From NCBI GenBank assembly GCA_039795755.1, contig JBDKLF010000054.1, positions 1 to 30,136 of the forward strand: a stretch of DNA of 30,136 nucleotides, read 5' to 3'. Shown here piece by piece: positions 14,832 through 21,419 of the stretch. The position numbers and the translations under genes were made by a program. The DNA comes from JANNXY01 sp039795755. GTDB taxonomy: Bacteria > Patescibacteriota > Minisyncoccia > Phycocordibacterales > CAIZIN01. Under the pieces are notes generated by a model. That model had not been told where the DNA came from. It did no database searches and saw only the letters and a list, made by a program, of their open reading frames with translations. How positions within the stretch are numbered: position 1 is the stretch's first letter; each line of letters begins with the position of its first letter.

Positions 14832-15240
14832 AGGAAATCCCTAGTGCCTTGTGAATAACATCGACAAGACCTATAGGTGATCTCCAGTCGGTGTATTGGT
14901 GAGTGTGACTACACCCAGCCTCACTTGCCTTTCTGAGAGCTTCATCGTTTGTGCAAGTGGCAATCATTGGAACTTGGTCAATGATATTTTTCTGCCCAAT
15001 GGCTCGTATCAGATCGACACCCTCAGGGGTGCTTTGCATGGTGAGGAATGCACTTACAACCACTGCACCGAGCTTTCCAGTTTGCTTAAGTTTCTGGAAT
15101 TCTGTGACAGCAGCCGTGAAGTCTTCTGGACCACGACAATGCATTTCCTTTACACAGAAGGTTTTTTTATTGTTCCTTTCGCGAAGATAGTCGCCAATAA
15201 TGGTGTTCGCTGCAAATACGAGGATAGTAGATTTTGCCAT
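14830..15240 (-). CDS. Degenerate response-regulator receiver-like protein
   Basis: A 136-aa soluble protein whose pattern fits a stand-alone CheY-like alpha/beta domain: ILVFAANTIIGDYLRE (strand and helix 1), LGAVVVSAFLTMQSTPEGVDLIRAIG (strand 3 and helix 3), VPMIATCTNDEALRKASEAGC (strand 4 and helix 4) and a final helix. The phosphoacceptor Asp expected after strand 3 appears to be Ser63, and the acidic pair after strand 1 is missing, so it should not be phosphorylated in the usual way. It may act as a protein-interaction module. The gene is divergent from the dehydrogenase gene. A clear -10 for it was not found. The receiver assignment rests on pattern only. Confidence 0.65.
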   Translation of the reverse strand: MAKSTILVFAANTIIGDYLRERNNKKTFCVKEMHCRGPEDFTAAVTEFQKLKQTGKLGAVVVSAFLTMQSTPEGVDLIRAIGQKNIIDQVPMIATCTNDEALRKASEAGCSHTHQYTDWRSPIGLVDVIHKALGIS

Positions 15241-15275
15241 ATAAATGATCGTTTGTTACACATTACTCCAATCTT

Positions 15276-15284
15276 TGCTAAAAT
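15276..15284 (+). promoter_or_regulatory. Extended -10 promoter upstream of the dehydrogenase gene
   Basis: TGCTAAAAT is placed so that transcription would start near 15291, exactly at an ATG that opens an 11-codon frame 47 nt before the dehydrogenase start. Confidence 0.5.
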
Positions 15285-15290
15285 CAATGT

Positions 15291-15326
15291 ATGCAGGCAT
15301 TACCCCATAACAACAGCGCGTTCTGA
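15291..15326 (+). CDS. Candidate 11-aa upstream ORF
   Basis: The ATG lies 6 nt after the -10 hexamer, the same geometry as true starts in this window. It encodes MQALPHNNSAF and stops with TGA at 15324-15326, leaving 11 nt to the dehydrogenase ATG. It may allow ribosomes to load at a leaderless start and reinitiate downstream. It may also be chance. Confidence 0.3.
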   Translation: MQALPHNNSAF

Positions 15327-15337
15327 GTACTCATTCT

Positions 15338-15997
15338 ATGAAAGATAAAGTTATTGTAATAACAGGTGCAAATGGTGGACTCGGGAGTGTGCTAACCGAA
15401 ATGCTTACTTCGAAAGGTGCGATTGTTGTAGGTCTCAATAAAAACGAAGTTGATATTACCAAAGAACAGGAGGTTGAGTTGTTCGCACAAAAAGTGTTGC
15501 AAACATACGGGCATGTAGATATATGGATCAACAATGCTGGAGTATGGCTTCCGCCAGAACGAATAGTTGAGGTAGATATGAAGAAAGTAAGAGAACTTTT
15601 TGAAGTGAATGTCTTTGGAACGATACATGGTACTCGATCATCTGCACGTCTTATGGCGAATGCAGGTGGTACTATTGTAAATATTATTTCTACTACAGCA
15701 TTCGATGGAATGAATGGTTCGAGTGGATCGTTCTATGTGGCATCAAAGTACGCATTAAGAGGTTTTACAAATGTACTTCGAGAGGAGCTAAAGTCAGATG
15801 GTATCAAAGTAATCGGAGTATATCCTGGCGGATTCAAGACTGAGCTATTCAAAGAAAAAGTTCCTGCAAATTTCGATCAATTTATGACTGCTGAGTATGT
15901 TGCTCAGTGTATTGTTTCAAATTTAGAAAATGAAGATTCAAAGCAAGAATTAATCATTCCTCGTCCAGGACAAACATTGCCAGATCGTATGGTATAA
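15338..15997 (+). CDS. Short-chain dehydrogenase/reductase
   Basis: A 219-aa classical SDR. The Rossmann motif TGANGGLG (residues 9-16) binds NAD(P). INNAG at 64-68 and the catalytic tetrad N91, S118, Y133 and K137 (FYVASKYAL) are all present. The later segment, VIGVYPGGFKTELF, matches the P-G motif. The enzyme should reduce or oxidise an alcohol/carbonyl substrate that cannot be named from sequence. It is slightly shorter than the usual 250 aa. No Shine-Dalgarno precedes it. Its last codons overlap the promoter of the following nuclease gene. Confidence 0.92.
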   Translation: MKDKVIVITGANGGLGSVLTEMLTSKGAIVVGLNKNEVDITKEQEVELFAQKVLQTYGHVDIWINNAGVWLPPERIVEVDMKKVRELFEVNVFGTIHGTRSSARLMANAGGTIVNIISTTAFDGMNGSSGSFYVASKYALRGFTNVLREELKSDGIKVIGVYPGGFKTELFKEKVPANFDQFMTAEYVAQCIVSNLENEDSKQELIIPRPGQTLPDRMV

Positions 15998-15998
15998 A
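15990..15998 (+). promoter_or_regulatory. Extended -10 promoter of the PD-(D/E)XK gene
   Basis: TGGTATAAA overlaps the dehydrogenase stop codon and ends 10 nt before the ATG at 16009. Confidence 0.5.
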
Positions 15999-16008
15999 TA
16001 AACCTAAT

Positions 16009-16848
16009 ATGAAAAACTTACCCGACAAATATTCAGCAGTATGGGTATCCCATTCATCAATGGGGGATTTTTTGAAATGTCGGCGTCTGTATTACTTACA
16101 TAATATGTATAAGAATCCCAAGACAGGGAAGAAGCTTTCAATTGTCTCTCCACATATGTCACTTGGAGTTGCGGTACATGAAGTATTGGAAGGTCTTGGA
16201 CAATACAAGGCAGAAGATCGTATGAAGCGAGATTTGCTCGCTGATTATGAGAAGGCGTGGTCAAAGGTCACCGGAAGAATCGGGGGATTCAAAACTCCTG
16301 AGGAGGAAGCTGAGTTCAAAGCTCGTGGAAAGCGTATGATTGAGAATGTAATCAAGGATCCTCGGATGCTTCCGAACAAGATTGTGAAGCTTCCAAAAGA
16401 AAAGATGAATCCAAATTTCTATATTGATATTGAGCAAAATATTATTCTCAACGGTCTTGTCGATTGGATTGAGTATCTTCCAGAAACAGATTCGATACAT
16501 ATTGTAGATTTCAAAACAGGGAAGAACGAGGAACAAGAAGCTTCACTACAATTGCCTATTTACCTATTGCTTTGTAATGCATTACAAAAAAGAAAAGTAA
16601 GCAAAGCAACCTATTGGTATCTTGAATCAGATAAGTTGGTGGAGAAAGAACTCCCTGATGCTGATAAGGCAAAAGTGGACGTACTTGAAGTCGCTCGAAA
16701 AGTAAAAGCCTTCCGAACTGGTGGTGATTTCACTTGTGCAAATGGTCCCGCTGGCTGCTTCCATTGTGAGCAGTATGAAAAGATTCTCCGTGGAGAAGCA
16801 GAATTCGTTGGTGTCGGGAACTTTGGTCAGGAGTTGTATTTATTGTAG
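16009..16848 (+). CDS. PD-(D/E)XK nuclease, RecB/Cas4-like, with probable iron-sulfur cluster
   Basis: A 279-aa nuclease of the PD-(D/E)XK superfamily. The active-site set is visible in order: H57 in GVAVHEVLEG, D152 in GLVDWIEYL, D167 and K169 in VDFKTGK, and Q181 with Y185 in LQLPIYLLL. Four Cys residues, C24 near the N-terminus (FLKCRRLYYL) and C243, C250 and C253 near the C-terminus, have the split one-plus-three arrangement that holds a 4Fe-4S cluster in AddB and Cas4. These enzymes cut DNA, often as the nuclease part of a recombination complex. No cas genes or CRISPR array are nearby, so a repair role is more likely. A UvrD-type helicase is encoded 11.6 kb downstream and could be a partner, though this is inference only. 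Confidence 0.88.
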   Translation: MKNLPDKYSAVWVSHSSMGDFLKCRRLYYLHNMYKNPKTGKKLSIVSPHMSLGVAVHEVLEGLGQYKAEDRMKRDLLADYEKAWSKVTGRIGGFKTPEEEAEFKARGKRMIENVIKDPRMLPNKIVKLPKEKMNPNFYIDIEQNIILNGLVDWIEYLPETDSIHIVDFKTGKNEEQEASLQLPIYLLLCNALQKRKVSKATYWYLESDKLVEKELPDADKAKVDVLEVARKVKAFRTGGDFTCANGPAGCFHCEQYEKILRGEAEFVGVGNFGQELYLL

Positions 16849-16867
16849 GACTAACGCTTAAGTATAT

Positions 16868-17146
16868 TTAAAAAAAGATTCTCATCATTAGGTATCCTAA
16901 GGCAACCATTATAATGATCAATCCAATCACAAGAAATACTCTGCGAACAGTAGAATAAGGTGTGGCTGAATTTGAAAAAGCTCCCACAATCAATAGGACC
17001 GCAAGAATAAAAAGGGTTGATGAAAACAAATTTGTGAGTGTTTTGTTACCACCACCTAGAGCTTGAGCGAAAAGCAGATACATTGATAAGAAGATGAGTA
17101 TTGTTCCGAGTACCATCGACACTACATGTGAAAGAAATTGTCGCAT
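16868..17146 (-). CDS. Small membrane protein, 92 aa, unknown
   Basis: Three hydrophobic helices are visible (about residues 8-28, 40-60 and 68-90), with a Gly-Gly-Gly-Asn loop after the first and a basic segment (STVRRVF) before the third. No family is recognised. The ATG at 17146 is chosen because a perfect TATAAT ends 6 nt before it. A GTG at 17161 would add five residues but would place the start inside the -10 element. It converges with the nuclease gene, with 19 nt between the stops. Confidence 0.72.
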   Translation of the reverse strand: MRQFLSHVVSMVLGTILIFLSMYLLFAQALGGGNKTLTNLFSSTLFILAVLLIVGAFSNSATPYSTVRRVFLVIGLIIIMVALGYLMMRIFF

Positions 17147-17152
17147 AATCAA

Positions 17153-17181
17153 ATTATACACTACAGTTGTATCTTTGTAAT
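17153..17181 (-). promoter_or_regulatory. Promoter of the 92-aa membrane protein
   Basis: On the minus strand, ATTACA (17181-17176), 17 nt, then TATAAT (17158-17153). It ends 6 nt before the ATG at 17146. Confidence 0.65.
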
Positions 17182-17214
17182 AAAATAGACCGCACCCAAA
17201 TTTAGGATGCGGCC
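17178..17214 (-). terminator. Terminator after the 57-aa gene
   Basis: On the minus strand a 10-bp stem (17214-17205 with 17197-17188, two G-U pairs) has a 7-nt loop and is followed by TATTTTATTA. It lies just upstream of, and touches, the promoter of the next minus-strand gene. Confidence 0.75.
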
Positions 17215-17242
17215 TGATGTCGTCGGGTGAAGGTGGAGATTG

Positions 17243-17416
17243 TTATTTCAACTCATTTTCTGAATAATACACAATCTCGATAAGCCTGCCGCTATTCACG
17301 GGAGTGCTAACTGCTTGCCAGTCACCTGGCCGAATGTTGTTTTTGTTGAGAAACTCAAGGAGTTGTGCACCCGCAGTTTCACCTCCGAATGTTATGCCGA
17401 ACCATTGCTTATTCAT
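17243..17416 (-). CDS. Small soluble protein, 57 aa, unknown
   Basis: A frame from ATG at 17416 to TAA at 17243-17245. The protein starts MNKQWFGITFGGETAGAQL, has a helix-prone middle (LLEFLNKNN), then RPGDWQAVSTPVNSGRL and a strand-like end, IEIVYYSENELK. It has no signal peptide or membrane helix. It is a complete transcription unit: a perfect consensus promoter ends 8 nt before the ATG, and a hairpin terminator follows. That makes it very likely to be a real, possibly well-expressed gene despite its size. I recognise no family. The alternation of predicted strand-helix-strand suggests one small folded domain. Confidence 0.75.
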   Translation of the reverse strand: MNKQWFGITFGGETAGAQLLEFLNKNNIRPGDWQAVSTPVNSGRLIEIVYYSENELK

Positions 17417-17424
17417 ACTCAATT

Positions 17425-17453
17425 ATTATAAAGCAATAATTTGGTTATGTCAA
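17425..17453 (-). promoter_or_regulatory. Perfect consensus sigma70 promoter of the 57-aa gene
   Basis: On the minus strand, TTGACA (17453-17448), exactly 17 nt, then TATAAT (17430-17425). Both hexamers and the spacing are the consensus. The -10 ends 8 nt before the ATG. Confidence 0.88.
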
Positions 17454-17461
17454 TAATCTAT

Positions 17462-17486
17462 AAAATAAAAAATCCTTTTTAGGATT
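17462..17486 (-). terminator. Terminator of the 135-aa gene
   Basis: On the minus strand, AATCCT pairs with AGGATT (17486-17481 and 17476-17471) around a 4-nt loop, followed by TTTTATTTT. The TAA stop of the gene (17479-17481) lies in the hairpin. Confidence 0.65.
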
Positions 17487-17886
17487 GAGGTTCAACAAAT
17501 GAAAATGTTTGATCATCTGTGTTGAAAATGACTTCTTTAGGATGATCGAACAACACACTACTTGGTCGTAGTGGATCAAATTGATCGTTGATGATATTCC
17601 AGATTGTTACTTCGGCATCGTCCGCTATTCGAAGCCAATTTGTGTCGAAGTAAGCTACTGAATCTGATGGGACAAGGCAATTTCTGACTCGATGATCCTG
17701 ATCTCTAGAAAATGGTTTTTGACGCCAGAATCCGGTATCAACAAGCAACCTCATGTTGTGTTCATCTGTAAATGGAGCAAGTAATCCGTGACCATAAATC
17801 AGAATGCGCTTATATAAACTAGGACTTCGTAGTATATCTAAACGCAATTCTATAAATACTGGCATGTCAAAGTATGTAATTATCAT
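17479..17886 (-). CDS. Hypothetical protein, 135 aa
   Basis: A soluble protein of mixed strand and helix character with many Asp, Arg and aromatic residues, for example LYKRILIYGHGLLAPF near residue 25, NMRLLVDTGFWRQKPFSRD and VTIWNIINDQFDPLRPSSV. It has no signal peptide, membrane helix or Cys cluster, and I recognise no family. The start ATG at 17886 is supported by an extended -10 ending 11 nt upstream. An internal Met at residue 8 is a weaker alternative. The gene is divergent from the rpoB leader. It could be a lineage-specific accessory protein. Confidence 0.72.
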   Translation of the reverse strand: MIITYFDMPVFIELRLDILRSPSLYKRILIYGHGLLAPFTDEHNMRLLVDTGFWRQKPFSRDQDHRVRNCLVPSDSVAYFDTNWLRIADDAEVTIWNIINDQFDPLRPSSVLFDHPKEVIFNTDDQTFSFVEPQS

Positions 17887-17897
17887 AATCTATAGCG

Positions 17898-17925
17898 ATA
17901 TTAGCACTACGTACATTCATGTCAA
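17898..17925 (-). promoter_or_regulatory. Promoter of the 135-aa gene
   Basis: On the minus strand, a perfect TTGACA (17925-17920), 16 nt, then TAATAT (17903-17898) with an extended TG upstream. Confidence 0.7.
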
Positions 17926-17943
17926 TTTATGTGTATAACACCC

Positions 17944-17971
17944 TTGACTTATACGGGGAATCCATTATACT
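17944..17971 (+). promoter_or_regulatory. Promoter of the rpoB leader
   Basis: TTGACT (17944-17949), 16 nt, then TATACT (17966-17971). Transcription should start near 17978, leaving about 210 nt before rpoB. Confidence 0.65.
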
Positions 17972-17985
17972 TACCCTCGATTGTC

Positions 17986-18039
17986 ATGAATGAGTCTTGG
18001 CTGGTGCAATCGCCATTAATCGCGCGCTACTCTAAATAA
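17986..18039 (+). CDS. Candidate 17-aa leader peptide in the rpoB leader
   Basis: The ATG at 17986 lies about 8 nt after the predicted transcription start. It encodes MNESWLVQSPLIARYSK and ends with TAA at 18037-18039. Its codons include CGC, GCG and TAC, which are uncommon in nearby genes, so translation speed could matter. Hairpins follow. This is a candidate for attenuation control of RNA polymerase genes, and translation is not proven. Confidence 0.35.
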   Translation: MNESWLVQSPLIARYSK

Positions 18040-18049
18040 AATATCTTTA

Positions 18050-18069
18050 CCTGTGTCATTCAACATAGG
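18050..18069 (+). promoter_or_regulatory. Hairpin 1 of the rpoB leader
   Basis: CCTGTGT (18050-18056) pairs with ACATAGG (18063-18069), with one G-U pair and a 6-nt loop. A CTTTTT run lies a few bases downstream, but not directly after the stem. Confidence 0.45.
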
Positions 18070-18095
18070 AAACGCTTTTTAATAGACGAGGCAAA

Positions 18096-18128
18096 CCTTC
18101 AGTAACACTGAGGGTATTTTGTGTTTTT
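18096..18128 (+). terminator. Attenuator-like terminator inside the rpoB leader
   Basis: CCTTCAGT (18096-18103) pairs with ACTGAGGG (18107-18114) around a 3-nt loop, then TATTTTGTGTTTTT. It sits about 60 nt before the rpoB start, so it probably acts as a conditional terminator. Confidence 0.65.
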
Positions 18129-18144
18129 AATAGTTTTATAAACA

Positions 18145-18170
18145 GCCGCGCCGAAAGGACGTTGCGCGGC
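18145..18170 (+). promoter_or_regulatory. GC-rich hairpin just upstream of rpoB
   Basis: GCCGCGC (18145-18151) pairs perfectly with GCGCGGC (18164-18170). The 12-nt loop contains AAAGGA, which resembles a Shine-Dalgarno but is too far (about 30 nt) from the ATG. Its GC content stands out from the AT-rich surroundings. It may be a protein or ribosome landing site. Confidence 0.6.
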
Positions 18171-18189
18171 ATAATTTTCGAAAAATTAC

Positions 18190-21100
18190 ATGAAAAGAGC
18201 AAAGAAAGTATTCGGAAACTACAAAGAACCATGGGTAGATATGCCGAACCTTGTAGAAGGTCAGGTACATTCATACGAATGGCTTCGAAAGTTTGGTCTA
18301 GGTGAAATTTTCAAAGAATTCGCCGGTATCAAGGATTATTCAGGTAAGAAGTTCGAACTTTCATTCACCGACTTCAAGCTTGAAGAGCCAAAGTACGATG
18401 AGGAATATGCAAAGGAGAACAAGATGAACTATGAGGCTCCTCTCAAGGCTATGATTCGTCTCACGAACAAGATTGTTGGTTCTACAAAAGAACAAGAAAT
18501 CTTCATGGCTGATTTCCCTGTAATGACAAAGAACGGTACCTTCATCATCAACGGTATCGAACGAGTTATCGTTCCACAGCTCGCACGATCATTCGGTATT
18601 TTCTTTACCGAGAATGAAGTTCGAGGAAAGCGATACTTCGGAGCAAAGATCATCCCAGCACGAGGTGCATGGATCGAGATCGAGACCGAAGCAGATGACG
18701 TCGTATATGTACGTATCGACAAGAACCGAAAGTTTGCAGTCACCACACTCCTTCGCGCGATGGGAGCACCAACTGATGCAGATATTCTTGCACTTGGAGC
18801 AGGTAATCCTGAACTCAAGCATGCACTCGAAGTAAGTCTTGCAAAAGACCCAATCAAGACTCAAGACGAAGCATTTATCGAAATCTACAAGCGACTCCGA
18901 GATGGAGATCTTGCAACTGTAGAAAACGCAAAGGACTTTTTCCGATCTATTTTTGAAGCAGAACGATACGATATTCACCGTGTAGGACGATTCCGATTCA
19001 ATCGACGATTCGGTAAGTCACTCGAAGAAAAGGAACTCGAACGAAAGACATTGTCACTTGATGACATTGTAACTACTGTTGCATATGCAGTATCACTTAA
19101 CCATAACCCAGACGCCGTAGCGGACGATATTGATCACATGGGATCACGACGCGTACGATTCGTAGGTGAAATGATTCAGCAGAAAATGCGCGTAGGTATG
19201 ACCCAGATGAAGCGAAACATTCAGAACCGAATGTCTACTATTGATACTGATGCAGTATTGCCAGTACAGTTCATCTCACCACGACCATTGCAGGCTCGAA
19301 TCAAGGAATTCTTTACCACCAACCAGTTGTCACAGTTCATGCAGCAGACCAACTCTCTCGAAGAGCTTGAGCATATGCGAACTATTTCAGCCCTCGGTCC
19401 CGGCGGATTGTCACGAGAACGTGCAGGATTCGAAGTGCGAGACGTACATACTTCTCACTACGGACGAGTATGTCCAATCCACACACCTGAAGGTCAGAAC
19501 ATTGGATTGATTCTCCGATTGTCTACCTATGCAAAGGTAAATGAATTCGGCATGATCGAAACACCTTATATCAAGGTGAAGAATGGAAAGATTACTGACG
19601 AGGTTCAGTATATGAATGCGCTTGAAGAAGAAAAGTACAACATTGCACATGCTGCAGTTGATTATGATAAGGATGGAAAGATCAAGGCAGACGAAGTTGA
19701 AGTTCGACAGAATGGAAATCCAGCTATCGTTCCAGTGAATGAAGTACATTATATGGACGTGTCTACGAACCAGCCATTTGCGATCACTACTTCAATGATT
19801 CCGTTCTTGAATCACGATGATGCGAACCGAACACTCATGGGATCAAACATGCAAAAGCAGGCTGTTCCATGTCTTATGCCAGATGCTCCACTCGTTGCGA
19901 CTGGTATTGAAGAAAAGGCAGTTGCTGACACTGGACGAATTGTTGCTGCAGAAGCAGATGCAACAATTACCAAGGTAGACGGACGAACAATCGCGTACAA
20001 GGATGCCAAGGGTAAGGAACACGTACACAATCTCGTACAGTTCCAGCGAACAAACGGATTCACCGTACATCATCAGCGACCAATTGTAAGTCTCGGTCAA
20101 AAAGTAAAGAAGGGTGAAGTAATTGCAGACATGTCTACTTCTGATAATGGTCAGATGGCATTGGGGCAGAACTTACTCGTTGGATTCATGACATGGTCAG
20201 GAAACAACTATGAAGATGCGATTATTCTTTCTGAACGATTGGTGAAGGATCAAAAGCTTACTTCAATTCATATGGATGAATTCGTAGTAAACGTGCGAGA
20301 CACCAAGCTCGGGCCCGAAGTCACTACTTGTGATATTCCTAACGTTGGTGAAGCCAAGCTCAAGAACCTCGATGAAGACGGTATTATCCGAATTGGAGCA
20401 GAAGTACGACCAGGAGATATTCTCGTTGGTAAAGTAACTCCAAAGGGAGAAACACAGCTCACTCCAGAAGAACGATTGCTACGATCTATTTTCGGTGAAA
20501 AGGCAAAGGATGTGAAGGATACTTCAAAGCGTGTTGATTCTGGTAACCGAGGACGAGTAATCGGTATCAAGATCTTCTCACGAGAACGAGGAGACAAGCT
20601 TGAATCAGGTATTATCAAGCGAATTCATATCGAAATCGCTCAGCTCCGAAACATTTCTGTAGGAGATAAGCTTGCTGGACGACACGGTAACAAGGGTGTT
20701 ATCTCACGAATTCTTCCAGTAGAAGATATGCCATACGCAGCAGACGGAACTCCGCTCGATGTGATCCTTACACCACTCGGTGTACCATCACGAATGAACC
20801 TTGGACAGATTCTTGAATTGCACCTCGGTATGGCAGCTCATGAATTGAACTACCAAGCAATTGTTCCACCATTCACTGGTGCGACAGATGCCGAAATCAA
20901 GGAAGAATTGAAGAAGGCAGGAATGCCAGAAGATGGAAAGGTACAACTCTTCGACGGACGAACAGGAGAAGCCTTTGAACAAAAGACTGCTGTCGGATAT
21001 ATGTATGTCTTGAAACTGCACCACATGGTAGAAGACAAGATTCACATGCGATCTATCGGTCCTTACTCTCTCATTACTCAGCAGCCATTGGGAGGAAAGG

Positions 21101-21393
21101 CTCAGAACGGAGGTCAGCGATTCGGAGAAATGGAAGTATGGGCGCTCCTTGGTTATGGATCATCATACACATTGCGAGAAATGCTTACTTACAAGTCTGA
21201 CGATATTGTGGGCCGATCAGATGCCTTTGACTCTATTGTGAAGGGTGAACGAATCGAGCAGCCAAATATTCCTGCATCATTCCACGTAATGCTTAACACA
21301 CTTCGAGGGTTGTCACTTGATGTTGATTTGAAACAAGGTGACCAAGTAGTCGAGAAACCAAAGAAGAAAATTGTTGACGAACAACAATACTAA
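18190..21393 (+). CDS. rpoB: DNA-directed RNA polymerase subunit beta
   Basis: A 1067-aa beta subunit, shorter than the 1342 aa of E. coli because lineage-specific inserts are absent. Core motifs are intact: the fork/rifampicin region ISALGPGGLSRERAGFEVRD, CPIHTPEGQNIGLI, the ligand site around GQNLLVGFMTWSGNNYEDAI, GRHGNKGVISRI, and the C-terminal clamp RFGEMEVWALLGYGSSYTLREML. Together with beta' it forms the catalytic centre of transcription. In the rifampicin pocket several contact positions differ from E. coli: Q385 (D516), E391 (S522) and T398 (R529), while H395, R397 and S400 are kept. Arg codons are almost all CGA. It starts a block with rpoC, dnaG and rpoD. A long leader with an attenuator-like hairpin precedes it. 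Confidence 0.98.
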   Translation: MKRAKKVFGNYKEPWVDMPNLVEGQVHSYEWLRKFGLGEIFKEFAGIKDYSGKKFELSFTDFKLEEPKYDEEYAKENKMNYEAPLKAMIRLTNKIVGSTKEQEIFMADFPVMTKNGTFIINGIERVIVPQLARSFGIFFTENEVRGKRYFGAKIIPARGAWIEIETEADDVVYVRIDKNRKFAVTTLLRAMGAPTDADILALGAGNPELKHALEVSLAKDPIKTQDEAFIEIYKRLRDGDLATVENAKDFFRSIFEAERYDIHRVGRFRFNRRFGKSLEEKELERKTLSLDDIVTTVAYAVSLNHNPDAVADDIDHMGSRRVRFVGEMIQQKMRVGMTQMKRNIQNRMSTIDTDAVLPVQFISPRPLQARIKEFFTTNQLSQFMQQTNSLEELEHMRTISALGPGGLSRERAGFEVRDVHTSHYGRVCPIHTPEGQNIGLILRLSTYAKVNEFGMIETPYIKVKNGKITDEVQYMNALEEEKYNIAHAAVDYDKDGKIKADEVEVRQNGNPAIVPVNEVHYMDVSTNQPFAITTSMIPFLNHDDANRTLMGSNMQKQAVPCLMPDAPLVATGIEEKAVADTGRIVAAEADATITKVDGRTIAYKDAKGKEHVHNLVQFQRTNGFTVHHQRPIVSLGQKVKKGEVIADMSTSDNGQMALGQNLLVGFMTWSGNNYEDAIILSERLVKDQKLTSIHMDEFVVNVRDTKLGPEVTTCDIPNVGEAKLKNLDEDGIIRIGAEVRPGDILVGKVTPKGETQLTPEERLLRSIFGEKAKDVKDTSKRVDSGNRGRVIGIKIFSRERGDKLESGIIKRIHIEIAQLRNISVGDKLAGRHGNKGVISRILPVEDMPYAADGTPLDVILTPLGVPSRMNLGQILELHLGMAAHELNYQAIVPPFTGATDAEIKEELKKAGMPEDGKVQLFDGRTGEAFEQKTAVGYMYVLKLHHMVEDKIHMRSIGPYSLITQQPLGGKAQNGGQRFGEMEVWALLGYGSSYTLREMLTYKSDDIVGRSDAFDSIVKGERIEQPNIPASFHVMLNTLRGLSLDVDLKQGDQVVEKPKKKIVDEQQY

Positions 21394-21419
21394 TTACTCA
21401 TCATTCAAACAACAACTAT

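Noticed and set aside
14896..15348. A 150-codon open frame on the plus strand
   Set aside because: It is antisense to the receiver-like gene and runs into the dehydrogenase start; composition is unlike a protein and no promoter fits it.
17147..17161. GTG start for the 92-aa membrane protein
   Set aside because: The GTG overlaps the TATAAT element, so it would not be on the transcript.
18152..18163. AAAGGA as ribosome binding site of rpoB
   Set aside because: It is about 30 nt from the ATG and in a hairpin loop; too far for normal Shine-Dalgarno pairing.
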